NCBI GenBank assembly: GCA_028673005.1
Contig: CM054117.1
Location: 33,328,561-33,392,560, forward strand
DNA: 64,000 bases
Direction of reading: 5' to 3'
DNA from: Tanypteryx hageni
Taxonomy: Eukaryota > Arthropoda > Insecta > Odonata > Petaluridae
The notes beneath the pieces are model-generated. The model had not been told where the DNA came from. It worked only from the letters and a program-made list of their open reading frames with translations, and searched no databases. The position numbers and the translations under genes were made by a program. Below are positions 12,445 to 27,400 of the stretch, piece after piece. Within the stretch, counting starts at the first letter, position 1; each line of letters begins with the position of its first letter.

Positions 12445-15400
12445 GTGAATATATGGTCCCCAACTACTTGTATTGCTAATTTTAATATCGGATTAGAAAG
12501 TTTGTTATCATTATATCGTATCAAATTTACTGGATATTTAATTTTCTTCTTTTTAAAAATATTTAAATGTTAAAATAATTTACGATGGGAAGTACAGAAT
12601 CAAAGGTTACAAAATTTTGAGATATTTCAAGGTGATAATTATTATCAAGCTGCTCGCGTAAGTTACATGTATAAGGGAGCATCCGACTTAGTATTTTGCT
12701 AAAAGTGGGTTTGATATAATTAGAAGTGTCATAGTTGACAAAGATACAGAGTTTTGACGGAGCTCTTAACGTATGGGGTGGAGGAGTTCAAAGATTGAAG
12801 AAAATTGATGGAGAGAATAGGTATGTGTATCCACATGTACTGTGAATTCTGTTCACACTCATAGTTTAGTTAATCATGTGATTCAATCGCAAGAGACCTT
12901 CATAACCTCATATTTCACTTTCAAAACGAGAATTTTTCCCTAGAAGGTGAGCTTAAGAGACTTTAAATTCCAGAGATAGGTGGAAAATGTTTTAGCACAC
13001 TATTATGTTGACTTCATGATAACAGACGATAATAACCTTTAAAAGTTCTCTCTTTTTGGCCCACTAAAATCCTTTTAGAAAGCTCACCGGTGAGTTGAAA
13101 CAAAAACCAAATATCATGAAACATAAAAGTGATGAAATCTCAAGCTTTCATACACTGATTGACTGGTGAAGTGATGTGCCACACACAGACCAAGGATTAG
13201 AGGAAACTCAGGTGAATGCCTGCTGTCTCCTGTTATTGAAAACCTACTTTCCCACCAGACAGTATACAATGTTGCTACATGAGATCATCTTCCTGTCATT
13301 TTCTAATACTTTCCCTTTCTTATCAGACATGTCCCATGCCTCAAAGATTACTTTATGACACATCTATTATCTTATTTTACTCTGTGTACTGGCTTTGAAA
13401 GAGATATTTTGATATTCTTAGGGTTATTGACTCCTTAATGACAGCCAATTACCTATGACAAAATGTACTACAAAACCATGATATCTTTGAAATTACGACT
13501 TTGGATGATGACTGTATGTACTTGTCTGGGAACTGCAGTGCTTATCTGAAGTTTATAGTGCGAACGTTAATGAGTCAGTTTACCTCATTTCACCTTCATA
13601 ATTGTTTACAGTGCTTATGACTTTTTATGACCCCATGATAAGAAGAAAAACTTATAATTTGGCTTGTATGCATTTTCAAGCTCTACCACAGTCCTTGATG
13701 AAATGAAAAAACTTTGTTATTTCAGTTTACTGAGAGAATAACATTTTTGCTATAAAACAGTGTTGAATCTCCTAGCTAATAGGATACTGCCCTTTTCATA
13801 CAATTCAAAGCTTATGGAATTTAATGATAAATGAACTAGGTAAGCGTACTATACTTTTGGTAGTGTACTTAAATGTTATGTGGTGCTGGGAATAAAAATG
13901 AACAAGTTTACAAAATGAATGAAATGCAAATTTACTTTATAAAAATACCACTTTATTGACTAGAAATATGACCTGGGTTTCAATGATTAAACGTCGTCTG
14001 AATAAGATGAAAAATTAAATTTCCATGATCTTATAATTTTCTGTCTACAGAAAACTCACATAGACCACACTATACCTCACCTCCAAACATCCCCTTTCCC
14101 AGTAAATCAATGGATGTGCCAGAGAAATATAAAGCTTGTGATTTTCATTAATATTTTGTTTGTGGCCATCTCTTAGTTGGATTATTATATTGTGTGTTGC
14201 ATTCATTTCCCTGGGCACAAGTTCAGCGATTTCATTGGAATCCAGCAATGGATGTATTCCTTGATTTATGCCTGGTTTCGCAATGAATTTGATTCTCAAA
14301 TTGTTTTTAGAATTACATTGACAAATTTCATAGGCTGGTTTAGCTGACGCACAGAGGTTAACATTAGCCATGAAATTTGTGAGTTTTCTTGTAATATCTT
14401 CATCAAGCTCGTCAAAGATATTGATTCTGTGCCAAATTTGATCTTCATTAGAATAACAATTGATTGGGAAGAATTTCTCAACCGATTGATCAGTAGGATA
14501 AAATTGTCCAACTTGATGATACATTTCACCACTTATTGAAAACAAATAATTATATCCCTGATTTCTGAAGTGATTGTTTCTTGTGAATCCGACTGAAGTA
14601 AATGATAGGACTGATTTATATGCTCTGATATTTGTATGAAAGTTTTCACTTACTCTTAGAAGTCGAGCAATCAAAGGCTGTATTGATTTGAGTCTGGGAA
14701 GTCTTATTTCACCTGCGTTAATAATTAATACATAAATAGAATAATTTAAAATACTCCTGAATAAAATAATATAAATTGAAAATTCAAAAGAGGGATATAA
14801 ATATCAATTATTACTATAATTATGATAAAAGTAGTTTTTTTGACATTCAAAACCATTCGAAACTAATGAAATAGCATATTACGCTATCTCTTATTTACAT
14901 AAACAATTAACTGACCTTTAATTCATTTCAATGTCATAAGCTTACGATTTGAGTTTACAACAATGGGTTTGCCATGGAAAGGAAATTGTATTCATTTAAA
15001 AAAACTTGAATTTTTGTAGTTTAAAGCTCACTTTTGGAAATTTTTGATCCTTATTTGATATTCCACTGTAAGAAAATGAAACTATTTTCTCCATCCTCTA
15101 GTTCAAATCTGGACTTTGTATGATGATTTTTAGTAATTTTTATGTGCAAATGACAAATAGTGGTACCAAATGCTGGCCCATTAGATCTATGTTGTGCTCA
15201 TTGATAATTCAACAGACAACATACGAACAATTTGTATTAATATATTTTAAAGATTGAAGTTCCCTTCTGACAAATTAATACTGGCCTTCTACAATTCACG
15301 TAGCCTGAAGAAATGTGTCTAACAATAAAAATAAAATTGTCTATACTCTTAAAATTCGGAATATATAAACTCTCATGTTGGCACTTATATTGGACAAATG

Positions 15401-18400
15401 CAAAGGACCTTTAACACTAGGGCTAAAGAACCCAAATGCTCATTTTGTATGATTTCCTCTGCCTCCAATTTTGCAACGAATCTCATAGGCTCGAACCATT
15501 CTTCCAATTTTGAAGTCACCATTCTACATCTGGAAAATAAAAGCTTAAGACTCAACATCCTATAACAACTAGAGATAACTACACATTTAGATAACAGTCA
15601 ACACCATTTTTTCCCCTACTGGTGGTTGCGGTGGTGGCATGGCGAGAGTGTTCGTCTCCCATGCACCTGTCTCAGATTCAAATCCAGCGGAAGTCAGATT
15701 TTTCAACCTGGGATTGCCCCATCTCCCACTTGTGGGGTTTGAGGAGACTGCGCAAGTCAGTGCTTCTTGCTTCGGAAGGGATGTTAAGCAGTTGGTGCCC
15801 CTTGGTGCTTTTCATAAAGTGTAGGCTAATGCCGGCATTGTATTTCTCTCCTGTGTGTGTCTGGTGTGAAAGGAGTTATGGCTATAATAGTCCAGAGATT
15901 GATTAGCCAGAAAAACTTACAATCTTCTCCTACCATTCTCCTCTGTTATCCACCACAAGACACCTACCCTTTCCCCAAATTCTTCCATACCTCCATCTCC
16001 TCCATAGATACACTAGATTAAATACTTTTTATGGACTTACTGGTTTTTTCTTCTCCCACTTTTGTATATATGTTCTCATTGGTGGTTTCTTCTGACATGG
16101 TTTTATATAAACCAAAATCCAGTGATATTTTGTGCCTGATGATGGCATTTAGTCGTTGAAACCCAGGTCTTATTTCTACTCAATAAAGTGGTGTTTTTTA
16201 CATCGTTAACTTGCATTTCTTTCATTAAAAAAACTGGAACCACGGCTAACGAAATAGATTTTAAATTTGCAAAAATGTATTCAAAATAAAAAAAATGGTT
16301 CTACACTGAATTTGACCGGCTAAATCTCAACCTTTTCACTGAGAGCAGCTGACCTCTTATAAGACAGTGATGTTACAATAATTTAAGTTTCCTGAAATTG
16401 ATGCTTGGATAATCTGTGCTCTTTTGGATTCATTTCAAATTTAATAGGACTTTTGTTTCATTTAGAAAGTTCCCTGAATGTTTTAACTATTTTCTCAGTG
16501 AAATGTCTGTGTGGTAGGAATTTTGCTCATGCTCTAACCCAGGTGTCTCCAAACTTTTTTACAAGTGGGCCACTTGTCCAATATATTTTATGCTCGTTGA
16601 CCAGAGTATCAACATGAAATACTTTCTGAAAATGTAGGCGCACAATATACAAATGTAGGCTATTTTCGTATTAGTGAATTGAGTAAATTACGATTTCCCT
16701 GAGATTTTTTGACATATCCAATCTTTTATTTTTTTCTTCATCGAATTTGTATCGAAATCAGACATATGGAGCAAAACTATTTTATAAAGTAGAAAATATT
16801 CAGTCTTATTCCTGGAATTAAAATTACTTAAAAGTAAAAATAGGTAGTAGGTAATAAACAAACAAATTAATTTAACGAGACCTGTGATACTGTCCTTTGT
16901 CAGCTACAATTTGGGGTTCGTTTTGTATTGCTGATCATTAGAATTGTTTGCAAATGTTCATCAGATAAACAAGATCGGTATTTTGACTTAACAAATTTCA
17001 TTCTGGAAAAAGTCTTTTCACAATTGCAGGTAGTACCGAAGATGGAAATCATACTTGGTGAGAAGCTCCGCACATTCGAAAAATTTTCCCCAGGAAGACA
17101 TTTATGCATTGTAGAAATCGATCGCATTCCCATCTTTAAATTTATCTTTTAACAGGTCATTAGACTGGATGTCTAATACTTCCATTTGTAAATCTGGAGA
17201 CAACTTCTTCAACTCGATCAACTTCCTCGGCATGCTAACCAAAGTTTTTAAATGATCTTGTATCTGTTGTTTCAGTTCAGATATGATCTTCAAGGCAAAA
17301 GTTTCTGGAAACACTGACTTGCTTTCATGTTGTAATATTTTGCAACAAGGAAAATGAAAGAAACTGCTTCTTAAGAGCTGATTCTTAAAAAAGAAGAGTT
17401 TTTGTCTGAAAGACCTCAAAATACAGATCACAAATTAAGAGGTTTTCCCTCTGTAGTCTCAAATTAAAATCGTTCATATGCTTAGTCAAATCAGCTAGAA
17501 CTAGCTTCCATATCCATTTACTGTCAGAAAGGTCGCTTTTTCTCAGTTAAGAATAATTTCTAATTAAAGATCAAAATATCTCGTTAGTACCTTACCCCAA
17601 CAACCATCGGACTGATATGGATCATCGGGGTGCTCCGATTCAAACTCTTGTAAGAGAGTACGAAGTTGGTGATGACTCAGCACATGGGTACAGATAAAAT
17701 TTGCCGTAGAAACAACAAAGTCCATAACACAAGAAGTATCCAACTATATCCCACAGAGTGCCTGCTGATGAATTGTGCAGTGAAGAACCATAATTTTGGG
17801 AAAGCTTGCAGTTTAAGCCGCAACACAGATTCAGTAGAAGAATAAACAACAAAAAAATGATTTTCATTACTTTTTTCATTCAAGTTATTTTGAAAATTTT
17901 GTTACATTATTCAAAAATCATTTTGTTTTTTGTTATGCATAATGTTTTCCAACACTGCTTGACTGTTATATCTACTAAAAATGGCAAAGACTTATTACAG
18001 ACTCGAGGGCCAACTTTTGTCATTTGTCTGTTTTTGCCAAATATCACCTATTCATTCATGTAAATGCTTGTCCTTATCAAAGTTGTAGGCAATGTAATCA
18101 CATTTTTTGAGATTTTTCATAGATCAGATTGTATCTGAGGAATAATATGTTGATAGTCTAAATTTATGTTCAGTGCACTGAATGTCACTAACTGATAACT
18201 TTGTTTCCCTTGCTACGGTAAAACTTACGAGTTGTTGACAGTGATGCCAGTGCTGCCAACAGTAATTTAATCACAAATATTTTCCACAATAATTTGGCCT
18301 TAATAGTAGGGGTGCACATCAATATTTCGTTCTCTATAGCAACATATTGCAATGTTGTTTAATTATTGTTTTTTCAATGAAAAATGATTCCAAGTATTTT

Positions 18401-21400
18401 TCATTGCGAGAATTATTCAAAAATCTTTAAAAATTATTCACAAGTGTAATTGCTGAGAGTTATTCTTAAGGATGTTATTGTCGATAGCAACTTGTAAATA
18501 CTTGCAATCGTATTCATTACTCTGTATGGAGAAGGTCATGTGCTTTCCAGCTTCGTGTTTGTGACACTTCCTGCTTGTCTGGGCACAGGAGTGTGTTGCC
18601 ACGCGACTGGCACTGGTATTGTAGAGCTTGTCATTGTCTCCTTTGGCTCGGTGCAGGTTTGATTTAGCAGTTCACAGAATATGATATAAACAGTTTTGCT
18701 ATCTTACACCACATGTGCTTTCGGTCATTGCTGAAAAGCACTTATCTTCATGATGTCCGTCCATCCGTACGCATATATCTGGAAAGAATTGGCTGAACTA
18801 ATTTCATCCAAATTTGGTAAATAGAATCTTCATATAAATACATGACCAAAATGACGTATTTGGAATGGATCAATTTAGCAGAGGTGCCATAATTGCTAAA
18901 TAAAAATTTTCTGTAATTATGATTTTGGAAGAAATTGGCCAAATTGATTTCAATGATATGAAGGTGGCATGCAACCTAAGAAAACAAAATCAAAATGTTT
19001 AGTATAGATATAGAAAGCAGGGCTGCCACAATAGAAAGAATAATAAAATTTTTACTCATTTTAACAAAATTGAACATTTTAAGTGTACACACATACAAAA
19101 CCATAATAGCATATGTAGACCTGATCAGCCATACAGGGGTGCCACAATTACAAATTAAACTTTCAGTAATTATGGATTTGGAAGGAATTGGCTGAACAAA
19201 TTTCAACTGAATTTTGTCCATAAGATTTTTACAACATACCATTATGAAATCAAGATGTTTAAAGCAGAGCTAACGAACAGGATTACCACAGTAAAATGTA
19301 AAATAATATTTCTGTTACACGTATTTCTAGAGAACTGACTGCATGGATTTTAACCAAATATGGTATATGTAATTTTCATATAAATAAATAACCAAAATAA
19401 CATATTTCAACCAGGTCGACTAAACAGGGCTAACGCATTATCAAGGTTAGAATTTTTCTGTAACTATGAATTTGGAAGGTATTGGCTGAACTGATTTCGT
19501 GTGTGGGGCAAGTATATAATGGCATAACAAAATGAACATGTTTAGAACAGGTCTAAAAACCAGGGCTATTACAATACACTCCTGATGCTATTTGCAGATT
19601 TCAAAGCAAATATATTAGTATACGATTATACTACAGAGAATATGACGAAAAGCACTTCAGTACCACAGGAAACCTGTGTACCTCCTAACTTGTTTATTTT
19701 TGCTACTGCATGTTGTCAACTCTTCATTTTTTGCTATCAGTCACTCTTAAAAGTGAAAAATTCTTTATTTCTGCTGCTCGGCAATTTTAAAGCTTTGCAC
19801 TTCATAAAAGTGCTTATCATTGCTTTGGAATTAATGTTCATGAGTTAGTTTTGTGATGTAACTAATGCTAATAAACATGTTTATGTTTTTTATTTCAGAT
19901 ACAGTTTGATGGAGAGGAGTGTCATTCCCCAAACATGAGTTACTTCGTAGTGTTTGCTTCCCTCTTCTTCTTGGTGGCATTTATTTGCCTCATTCAGCTT
20001 GTTATGTGCATAGCTGCTGAGTTCCAACGGATGAAAGCTCCTTCATTCACCAGGGCTTGTCGTGTCACTATTCAAAAAGTTCTCTATTTCATTGTGTTTT
20101 TGGCAGCTGTTATACGAGGAGCATATTTTACCTCACCTGTAAGTGTTTTATTTTCTTGTACCTTAACTCAGGCTGGCATTTAAATGTGCCTGATAGGTGA
20201 CACATGCTTGCATTTTTATACTTCAATCCTCCATCAAATAAAATTTAATGATATTTTTAATTCCTATATACTGAATAGATAAACTTTTATTGTTGCAAAA
20301 TTATGTATCCAACAAGGGGAGACTACGTACCTTGGGTCATCGATTTTGACAAAAGTTTTTTGAGTGGTAGAATATTTAAAATAAGAAGACCCATATAGTG
20401 GCTTTTGATTTAATGAACCCTAGTTTTGGCAGAATCTTTTTTCTTTTCGCAGGGTTAACTGCGGCTGAATAAAATGCAGTAATAGGCCAACAATGTCCAG
20501 TAGGTGTCTTGGCTGGGTGATTACCATTCTGACCTTGGAATATTTTGTCCCGGGTTCAAATCACATGTCGTACCTAGTTTTTTTTTCTTTTCGTTTTAAT
20601 CCACTTCATTATTTTTAATTTATTGTATTATTATTTATTTATTAAATTTATTATATTATTATTTATTTAATTATTATATTATTATTTATTACATTAAAAT
20701 TGATGCACATGAGCATATTGGTAGCTATTTCGATGTGAAATGTAGGGAACATCCCAAATGGTCACTAGCAACCCTACAGGATCAAGCTGTTGAAACGCAA
20801 AGAAGAAGTATCACAGTGGAATAAAGATATTGCGAAAGGAGGAACGCGCTTGGACAAACATAGCATGATTAAAAACTGTACATATGACATTTTGCAAAGC
20901 AAGGAAAAGGAAGGACTAAGTTACATCCATAACACTCCAACAGTGGGTGTTAGCTGCAGTCTATCAACATATATTGCCAGAGTTCACCTTTACTGCATCT
21001 CGAGCATGGCTAATTAAGTTCATGAAAGAATTTCGAATTGGACATTGAAAAGTTACAAACTATGTTTCTCAAAAAGATGAAACACGTTTGGAAGAAACTT
21101 TAAAGCTGCCAAGCTTTTTGGAAAACACAAATTGTGCATAATACCCAACTGTGGCCTATTAATACTGACCAAACTGGATGTGGGTACAGAGTTGACGTGA
21201 AGCGAACCTTAATTCATCAAGGCAAAAAGACTGTCCAGAGGTATATCTAAGACAGGAACCAAATCACGCATTCATACATGGCACAGTATGCAATCACCGC
21301 CTCAGAAAATTTGCTACCCAAAGTGTTTCTTTTGCTTGGTTTCCATTAATACAAATTTCAGAAGCCAGCATGTTGGCGAAATTTTAATACAAGTGGAAAC

Positions 21401-24400
21401 AATCTGTAAAATCTCAACTTCTTTTGGACAACATGTTGGTTGCAAAAACTCGCTGAATTTGATGTGTTGGATTTAATTTGTTATGTGGAAACAATCGCCC
21501 AACATGTTGGCAGAATTTGAGCATGTGCGAGCTCAAGGTCAGTATTCAATTGTCAACCGCTTATTATTAATTAAATAATTTATAATAGTTACAAGTTGGC
21601 AATGTGCCTGGTGGTAACATACATACACATAACATACACACATACATACAAAAAAAGAAAACTTGAAAGAAAATCTAAAAGTCAAAAGAAAATATAAAGT
21701 CAAATATAAGAATAATCAAATACATACAGAATAAAAGCAATCCAAATATCATCTCGGTAATTTTTTGCATTTCTTTCTAAATGTATCTACATTTCTAGGG
21801 AAGGGCTTAAAAATTTCTGCAGGCAACTCGTTCCAATCAACAATGTTTTATTCAAAAAAGAAAATTTTTTAGTATTCGTTCTTGGTGATCTATGTCTTAA
21901 TTTGTAGTTGTGGTCATTTTTTCCCATAAAAGTGGGTTCATTTATGCACTGTCGTAGATCTGCCCATGCTGCCTTATTGTTTAGTATTATATACATATTA
22001 CAAAGCCTGGACATTTTCCTCCGACTTTGCAATGATTCCCATCCTAGTGTGTTCAGCATGTCAGTCACACTCTCTCTTATGTCTACTCAGTACGCATCGT
22101 GCGGCTTTCCTTTGGACCTTCTCTAATTTCTTAATAAGACCAACTTCATTTGGATCCCATACCGAAGATGCATATTCCAAGATAGGCCGTACTAACGTCA
22201 TATATGCTCTTTCTTTTGTGGCGGGACTGCTTCCTTTAAGGTTCCTCATAGCCTAGTGCAACATTTTAAAAGCCTTCCTTCTTAAATAGTCAACATTTGG
22301 TCTTGATTGCTATTGTTCACAATTTGTCTATAAATTATAGTCATCTGCAAAAAGCCTAACGACTGAATTCACTATTTCTGGAAGGTCATTAATGTATATT
22401 AAGAATAATAGTGGTCCCAACACACTTTCTTGTGGTACTCCAGATGTCTCTGTAACTTCTTTTGAGTGTTTTCCCCCCATTTCCACCATTTGTGTCCTTC
22501 CTGTTAAGAAATCTTCAATCCAGCGAAGCACTCTTCTGTCAATTGACTGCTTTCCCAACTTAGACAAGAGCTGGTCGTGAGGCACTCTATCAAAAGCTTT
22601 TGAGAAATCCAATATTATTGCATCGACTTCTATTCCCTTATCTACTGAATCTCCAATGTCTTGGTACAATCCTAAAAGCTGACTTGCGCATGAATACCCT
22701 TTCCTAAACCTGTGCTGATTCTTAAATAACCAATCATCCCTGTACCACCATTCTTGGATATAGTCAGAAATTATCTTTTCCATCAATTTGCAGACCACAG
22801 ATGTTAAGCTTATTGACCTGTAATTTTTTGTTTTTGTCCCCTCCCTTCAACATTGGTATAATATATGCCTTTTTCCAATCGTTTGGTAAAACGTGATTGT
22901 TCATAGTTACATTAAGTAAGTGGGTTAGATAAGGAGCCATAGCAGTGGAGCCCAATTTAAGTATATCAGTCGAGATATTATCTGGTCCTACTGATTTGTC
23001 TTTTTCAAATGTCCTTAATCCTTACATGAATACTATTTATATCCTTATTGTTTATTGCTCGCTGCTGTCGGTTTGTAGTTGTTCTGCAAATTAAGTGAAC
23101 ACGCATATCTGTACTTATGAAGTGGACAAAAGTAAATACAGTTAAACTAATTGAACTTTATGAAAAATATTCAGTTCCATGGGATGTTACATCTAGCGAA
23201 CATAAACGAGCAAATAATAGAATTGATGCGCTAAGCGAAATCGGGTCAAAGCTTAACTGCGATATTAATTATGTAGAAAAAAAATAGCCTCCTTAGATCA
23301 CAGTACTTTCGGGAGTTAACAAAAGTGAAGAAAAGCAAGAGCAGTGGATCTTCAGCAGACGATATTTACAACCCTTCCTGGTATGGATTCCAAATGCTTG
23401 CTTTTTTGTCACTTCGTCCATCGTCAAGAATTCGATCACTACTAAACCAAAATGACAGTTTCAGTGGAAACACATCAATTTAAGTCAGCATGTCGGCTCC
23501 ACAACGTTGGCAAATTTTTTATTAATGGAAACATAGCTTTTGTATGCAAGAATCTGGAGGTATGTTTGTACTTTGAGTGAGCAGAACCATGAGGCAGTTG
23601 GAGGGGGAGTTCCTAAACATTGTAGTTACATGCTCCAAATCTGGGAAAATCATGACAGAATTGGTTCAATTTTTTTAAACAGTTGTGAAGCCTTATGTCT
23701 CTGACAAGCATTTTTTGCTGTTGCTGGATTCCTGGGGTGGACAAACCAATACAGCGATGTATGATGAACTTTTCACGGACGAAGATGGCATGCCCACATG
23801 TCAGCTCAAATTATCCTGCACAAAATGCACAACACTTTGCCAGCCCTGCGGCATGTACTTTTATCGTCAAATGAAACTATTCATCGGGAGACTATAAAAC
23901 TGCACGTACCTATTGCAAGAGAAATGTGAAATTAGTTTCTGGGAGGATGAAATTCCCATTCATGCGTCCACCTTGTTTCAAGGACATGTTACAGTATGTG
24001 TGATACACATCGAAATTTGCAGAAACTAGGAGTTTTTTCCAAAACATTTGCCAGGTCTGCTTTGCAGATGAACTACAGCAAAAAAAAATGTATCTGCAAA
24101 TCAGTTTGTTATTAGATGTTCTTGGTGCAGTGTTTTCATATGCTTTTCTTGTTTTTACGACAGTTATTATCCAAAAACATGTACACACACTACCCCTTCA
24201 AGCGACGAATCGCACGAATCTAACAATCCTGTAACATGCTATTTTTTCGGACGTCAATTCACATCGAAATAGCTACTAATCCGCTCTTGTGCATTGATTT
24301 TAATTAAGTAAATAAATAATAATAGAATAAATTAAAAATGATAAAGTAGATTAATACAAAAATATAGATATGACATGGGATTTGAACCTGGAACAAAATA

Positions 24401-27400
24401 TTCCTAGGCCAGAACAGTAACCACCCAGCCAAGCCACCTGCTCGACATTGTCGGCTTATTATTGCATTTTATCTAGCCACAGTTAATCCTGTGAAAAGAA
24501 AAAAGATTCTGCCGAAACTAGGGCCCATTTAATCAAAAGCTGATATACAGGTCTTCTTATTTTAAGTAATCTACCACCCAAAAAAGTTTCGTTGAAATCA
24601 ACGACCCAAGGTACATGTCCATTTTGTGAAGGCAACCGTCGACACGTGAGAGGGGAAGGTAAGGAAGGAGGAGGTGAAACCTGAAGGGGAAAGACAATGT
24701 CACAGGCTATGTGCAGTAACTCAGTTTTGGTTTGGACGAGTCCATCTTCAGAAAGGGAATGCTCGAGCCGGCAGGCTATACTTCCTGACCACACCAAGTG
24801 CCATTCTTGGATAGACTTAGTCTTGGCTGACCTTATCGAGCTTGTGCTCTCGTTGCCATTCCTAATTTTTGTTAATGTTGATTTCTATCATTACCATTGT
24901 CATTCTTTGTTATCGCTTACTGTCATTAGTGTTGTTAATCTTTGTTGTTTTTACTGTTTTTCTTGTTAATCTTTTTTGTGCCTTGCGCTTTATTTTTCTT
25001 TAATTTTTGCATTACGTTTTGCCTATTATTCCTTGGTTAGATCGTATTCCCTTTGCTTTTAAAATGGAGACAACTCCATCTACCTCAAAAGTTGGGAATA
25101 GAAGGTCATACATAAATAATTATCAATTCTATTTTGTTACTTTTTAATCCCATCTTCATTATTTGGCCACTAATTTTAAAATTTATTTTCAATGTAGTGC
25201 AAAGTCCAGGACAGAGGTCCCGCTCGCCTGTATGTAAGGGCGGGTGGGACAACTGCAACTGATAAACTCCTCCCTCCCTTTCCTTCTTCCCCTCCAGCAT
25301 GTGCTTTCGCGCATAGCTTTCCTGTGCCTAAACACAGCCTCATGCACAGGCGGCCCTTTTCGAGGATGCACTCGTCTTCTCGGCGTTTGTCGTACTGCGC
25401 ACTGTCTTTGTAAAGTGGACAACTTGTACATGGTCTCCCCTTATAAGCTTACTATCTTAGGCAAAAATTGATTTATGTGATAAATATTGGAATAATTTTT
25501 TGTACATGAACCAAGTTCACTGTCCTTGCAGTAGAAGTATTATTTTGCACTCAAGATACCAGCCTGAAAAGTTAAAAGATGAATTCTAACCAAATTTAAA
25601 TAATGTAAACGTATAATATTTATTAATTTATCTCATTCAAGGCCGCATTTATGGAAGGTTGGTCAAGTAGTTTGCTGAGTGCATATTATCCACTGGTATT
25701 AAGTGGATCATCTCTCATTATTTGCTTTTGGGCAGAGGTAAGCATTCATATGTATATTTAATCAGTAGTATTAATTATTTTTACGTAATTTTATTATTGA
25801 ATACCATTTGCTGAGAATTTGAGATGGTAACATTAGATGTAAAGAGTGGGCGTGCTGGTGGTTTAGTGGTTAGGATGTTGGCTGCTACTCGTCCACTGCT
25901 CAAAAAGGTAGCGGGCACGAATTCTGCAAAAGTAGGATTTTTTCCTAGGTCGCCTGGCACCCTGTTTTATGTGGTTTGAGGACACTGCTCAAAGTCAGCG
26001 TTTCATCCTTCGGAAGGGACGTTAAGCCGTTGGCCCCCTTGGTGCTCTTTGTAAAGAGTTGGCTAATGCCAGCACTGTTTCCCTCCTCCCTTGTGTGTTC
26101 GCTGTGCCGTAAGGATATAATAAACCAAGAGGTTGATTATCCAAAAATACACACATGCTTAGAAGTAAAGAGGAAAGAAACTCATTATTTTTTGGTTTAA
26201 TATGCCGAAATTAAATTTCATATTAATAATACTAGTATACATGAATATTAACATTCCGTAGTAAAAAATAAAAGACCCCATTTACTGTCTGCTTCAGCAG
26301 TTCTTTCCTTGTTTATTAGTCAAGCCACTGTGTCAGAAATAGCTCAAATAATCAGAACTTTGCCATAGTTGGAAACCATCCAGTGAAGGAGAGAACTATC
26401 ATGTTCACAAGCAGTGAGTTGAGGTCATTGGTTGTATGATATACTTTTGGGAGAGAAATTACATTAAAGTGTGAAATGATGTTTTTGGTCAGATCAATCA
26501 AAGATTACATCTAATTAATGATATAGCATAAAACTTGAAAAAAACTTAGGTACTCAAAGATGTTGAGGAATATGATAGTAAGCAAAGTTTTAGTGGAAAG
26601 ATGTTAGGAGGTCAATAAATGTTATATACTTTGTAGAACGTAAATTTCAAAGATCAGTCTGTCATCCATGTCTTGGAGTAAACTAAACAGTAGGAATAAA
26701 AAGCGGCTTTTGGGACAACCTTGACCATGAATTGGCGAATACGTGTGTGAACTGACCTATACGTGGACTGTGTTGTGTTCTGCGTAAGTCATTGACCTTG
26801 TCGTAGGTCTGGTTGGGTCATTGGCCTGGTAGTGTGTATGATGTAGGTGGGATTTTGTTAAAAAGCGGGGATTGGGACAACCTAGTCTGTGAATTGGCGA
26901 ATATTGAATTGGCGAATACGTGTGTAAACTGACCGTGTTGAGTTCTGCGTAAGTCCTTGTCGTAGGTCATTGGTCTGGTTGTGTGTATGATTAAGGTGTG
27001 ATTCTGTGTGTGTTTAGCGATGATGTAGTGGAATGATGTGATATTGTGTAAGGTAATGGTATTGGTTTTGCGTTAGTGTGGTCATTGGCCTGGTTGTGTG
27101 TATGATTCAGGTGTGATTCTGCGTGTGTTTAGCGATGATGTTGTGGAATGATGTGATATTGTGTAAGGTAATGGTACTGGTTTTGCGTTATTGTTGATAT
27201 TCGCATGGAAGTTGAATGACCCTTTCGCTTCTGCGTCATTCGTTGACCCTAATTTTCGCAATGTTTACATGTTTGAGGTGTGTATGTGTAAAGATGTGAT
27301 TTTGCAGAGTCATTGACCAAGTGGTAGGTTTGTTTCGGTCATTGGCCTTGTTGTGGGTATGATAGAGGTGTGTGATGAAGTGTAAAGATGTGATTTTGCA

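Larger units (their letters stand above)
13930..16210. repeat. composite repeat with inverted ends
   Basis: The left end (13935-13990: ACCACTTTATTGA...GACCTGGGTTTCAA) and right end (16130-16205: TTGAAACCCAGGTC...TCAATAAAGTGGT) are inverted copies of about 60 bp. This motif type (GAAACC.AGGTC next to AATAAAGTGG) is found at ends of Penelope-like elements. The interior holds a Helitron fragment and a SINE, so this is either a nested composite or two separate terminal fragments in opposite orientation. Confidence 0.5.
21345..23525. mobile_element. nested insertion with MADF-protein remnant
   Basis: The outer transposase is interrupted between PKVFL (about 21330) and its continuation QESGG (about 23545). 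The insert ends are inverted: GGTTTCCATTAATA at 21347 and TATTAATGGAAAC near 23520. It holds a MADF-type gene remnant (23117-23482) and a minus-strand reverse transcriptase fragment. PIF/Harbinger transposons usually carry a Myb/MADF-like second gene, so this may be such an element; no Harbinger nuclease was found. Confidence 0.55.
20313..24626. mobile_element. DDE-class DNA transposon with long inverted ends, interrupted by nested insertions
   Basis: The left end CAAGGGGAGACTACGTACCTTGGGTC at 20313 and the inverted right end near 24600-24626 match the ends of a smaller relative at 57271-58378. Each terminal region (about 250-300 bp) includes an inverted copy of the same tRNA-like segment (GGCTGGGTGATTACC...GGGTTCAAATC). 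The transposase is decayed. N-terminal fragments lie at 20790-21330 ([12 protein letters not shown], a [15 protein letters not shown] DDE core). Resuming at about 23530 is a segment with [18 protein letters not shown] and [15 protein letters not shown]. The superfamily is not assigned; the sister copy has a TTA duplication. Confidence 0.75.

Noticed and set aside
15622..15906. 94- and 61-codon frames
   Set aside because: They lie entirely inside the tRNA-derived SINE copy and have no counterpart frame in copy 2.
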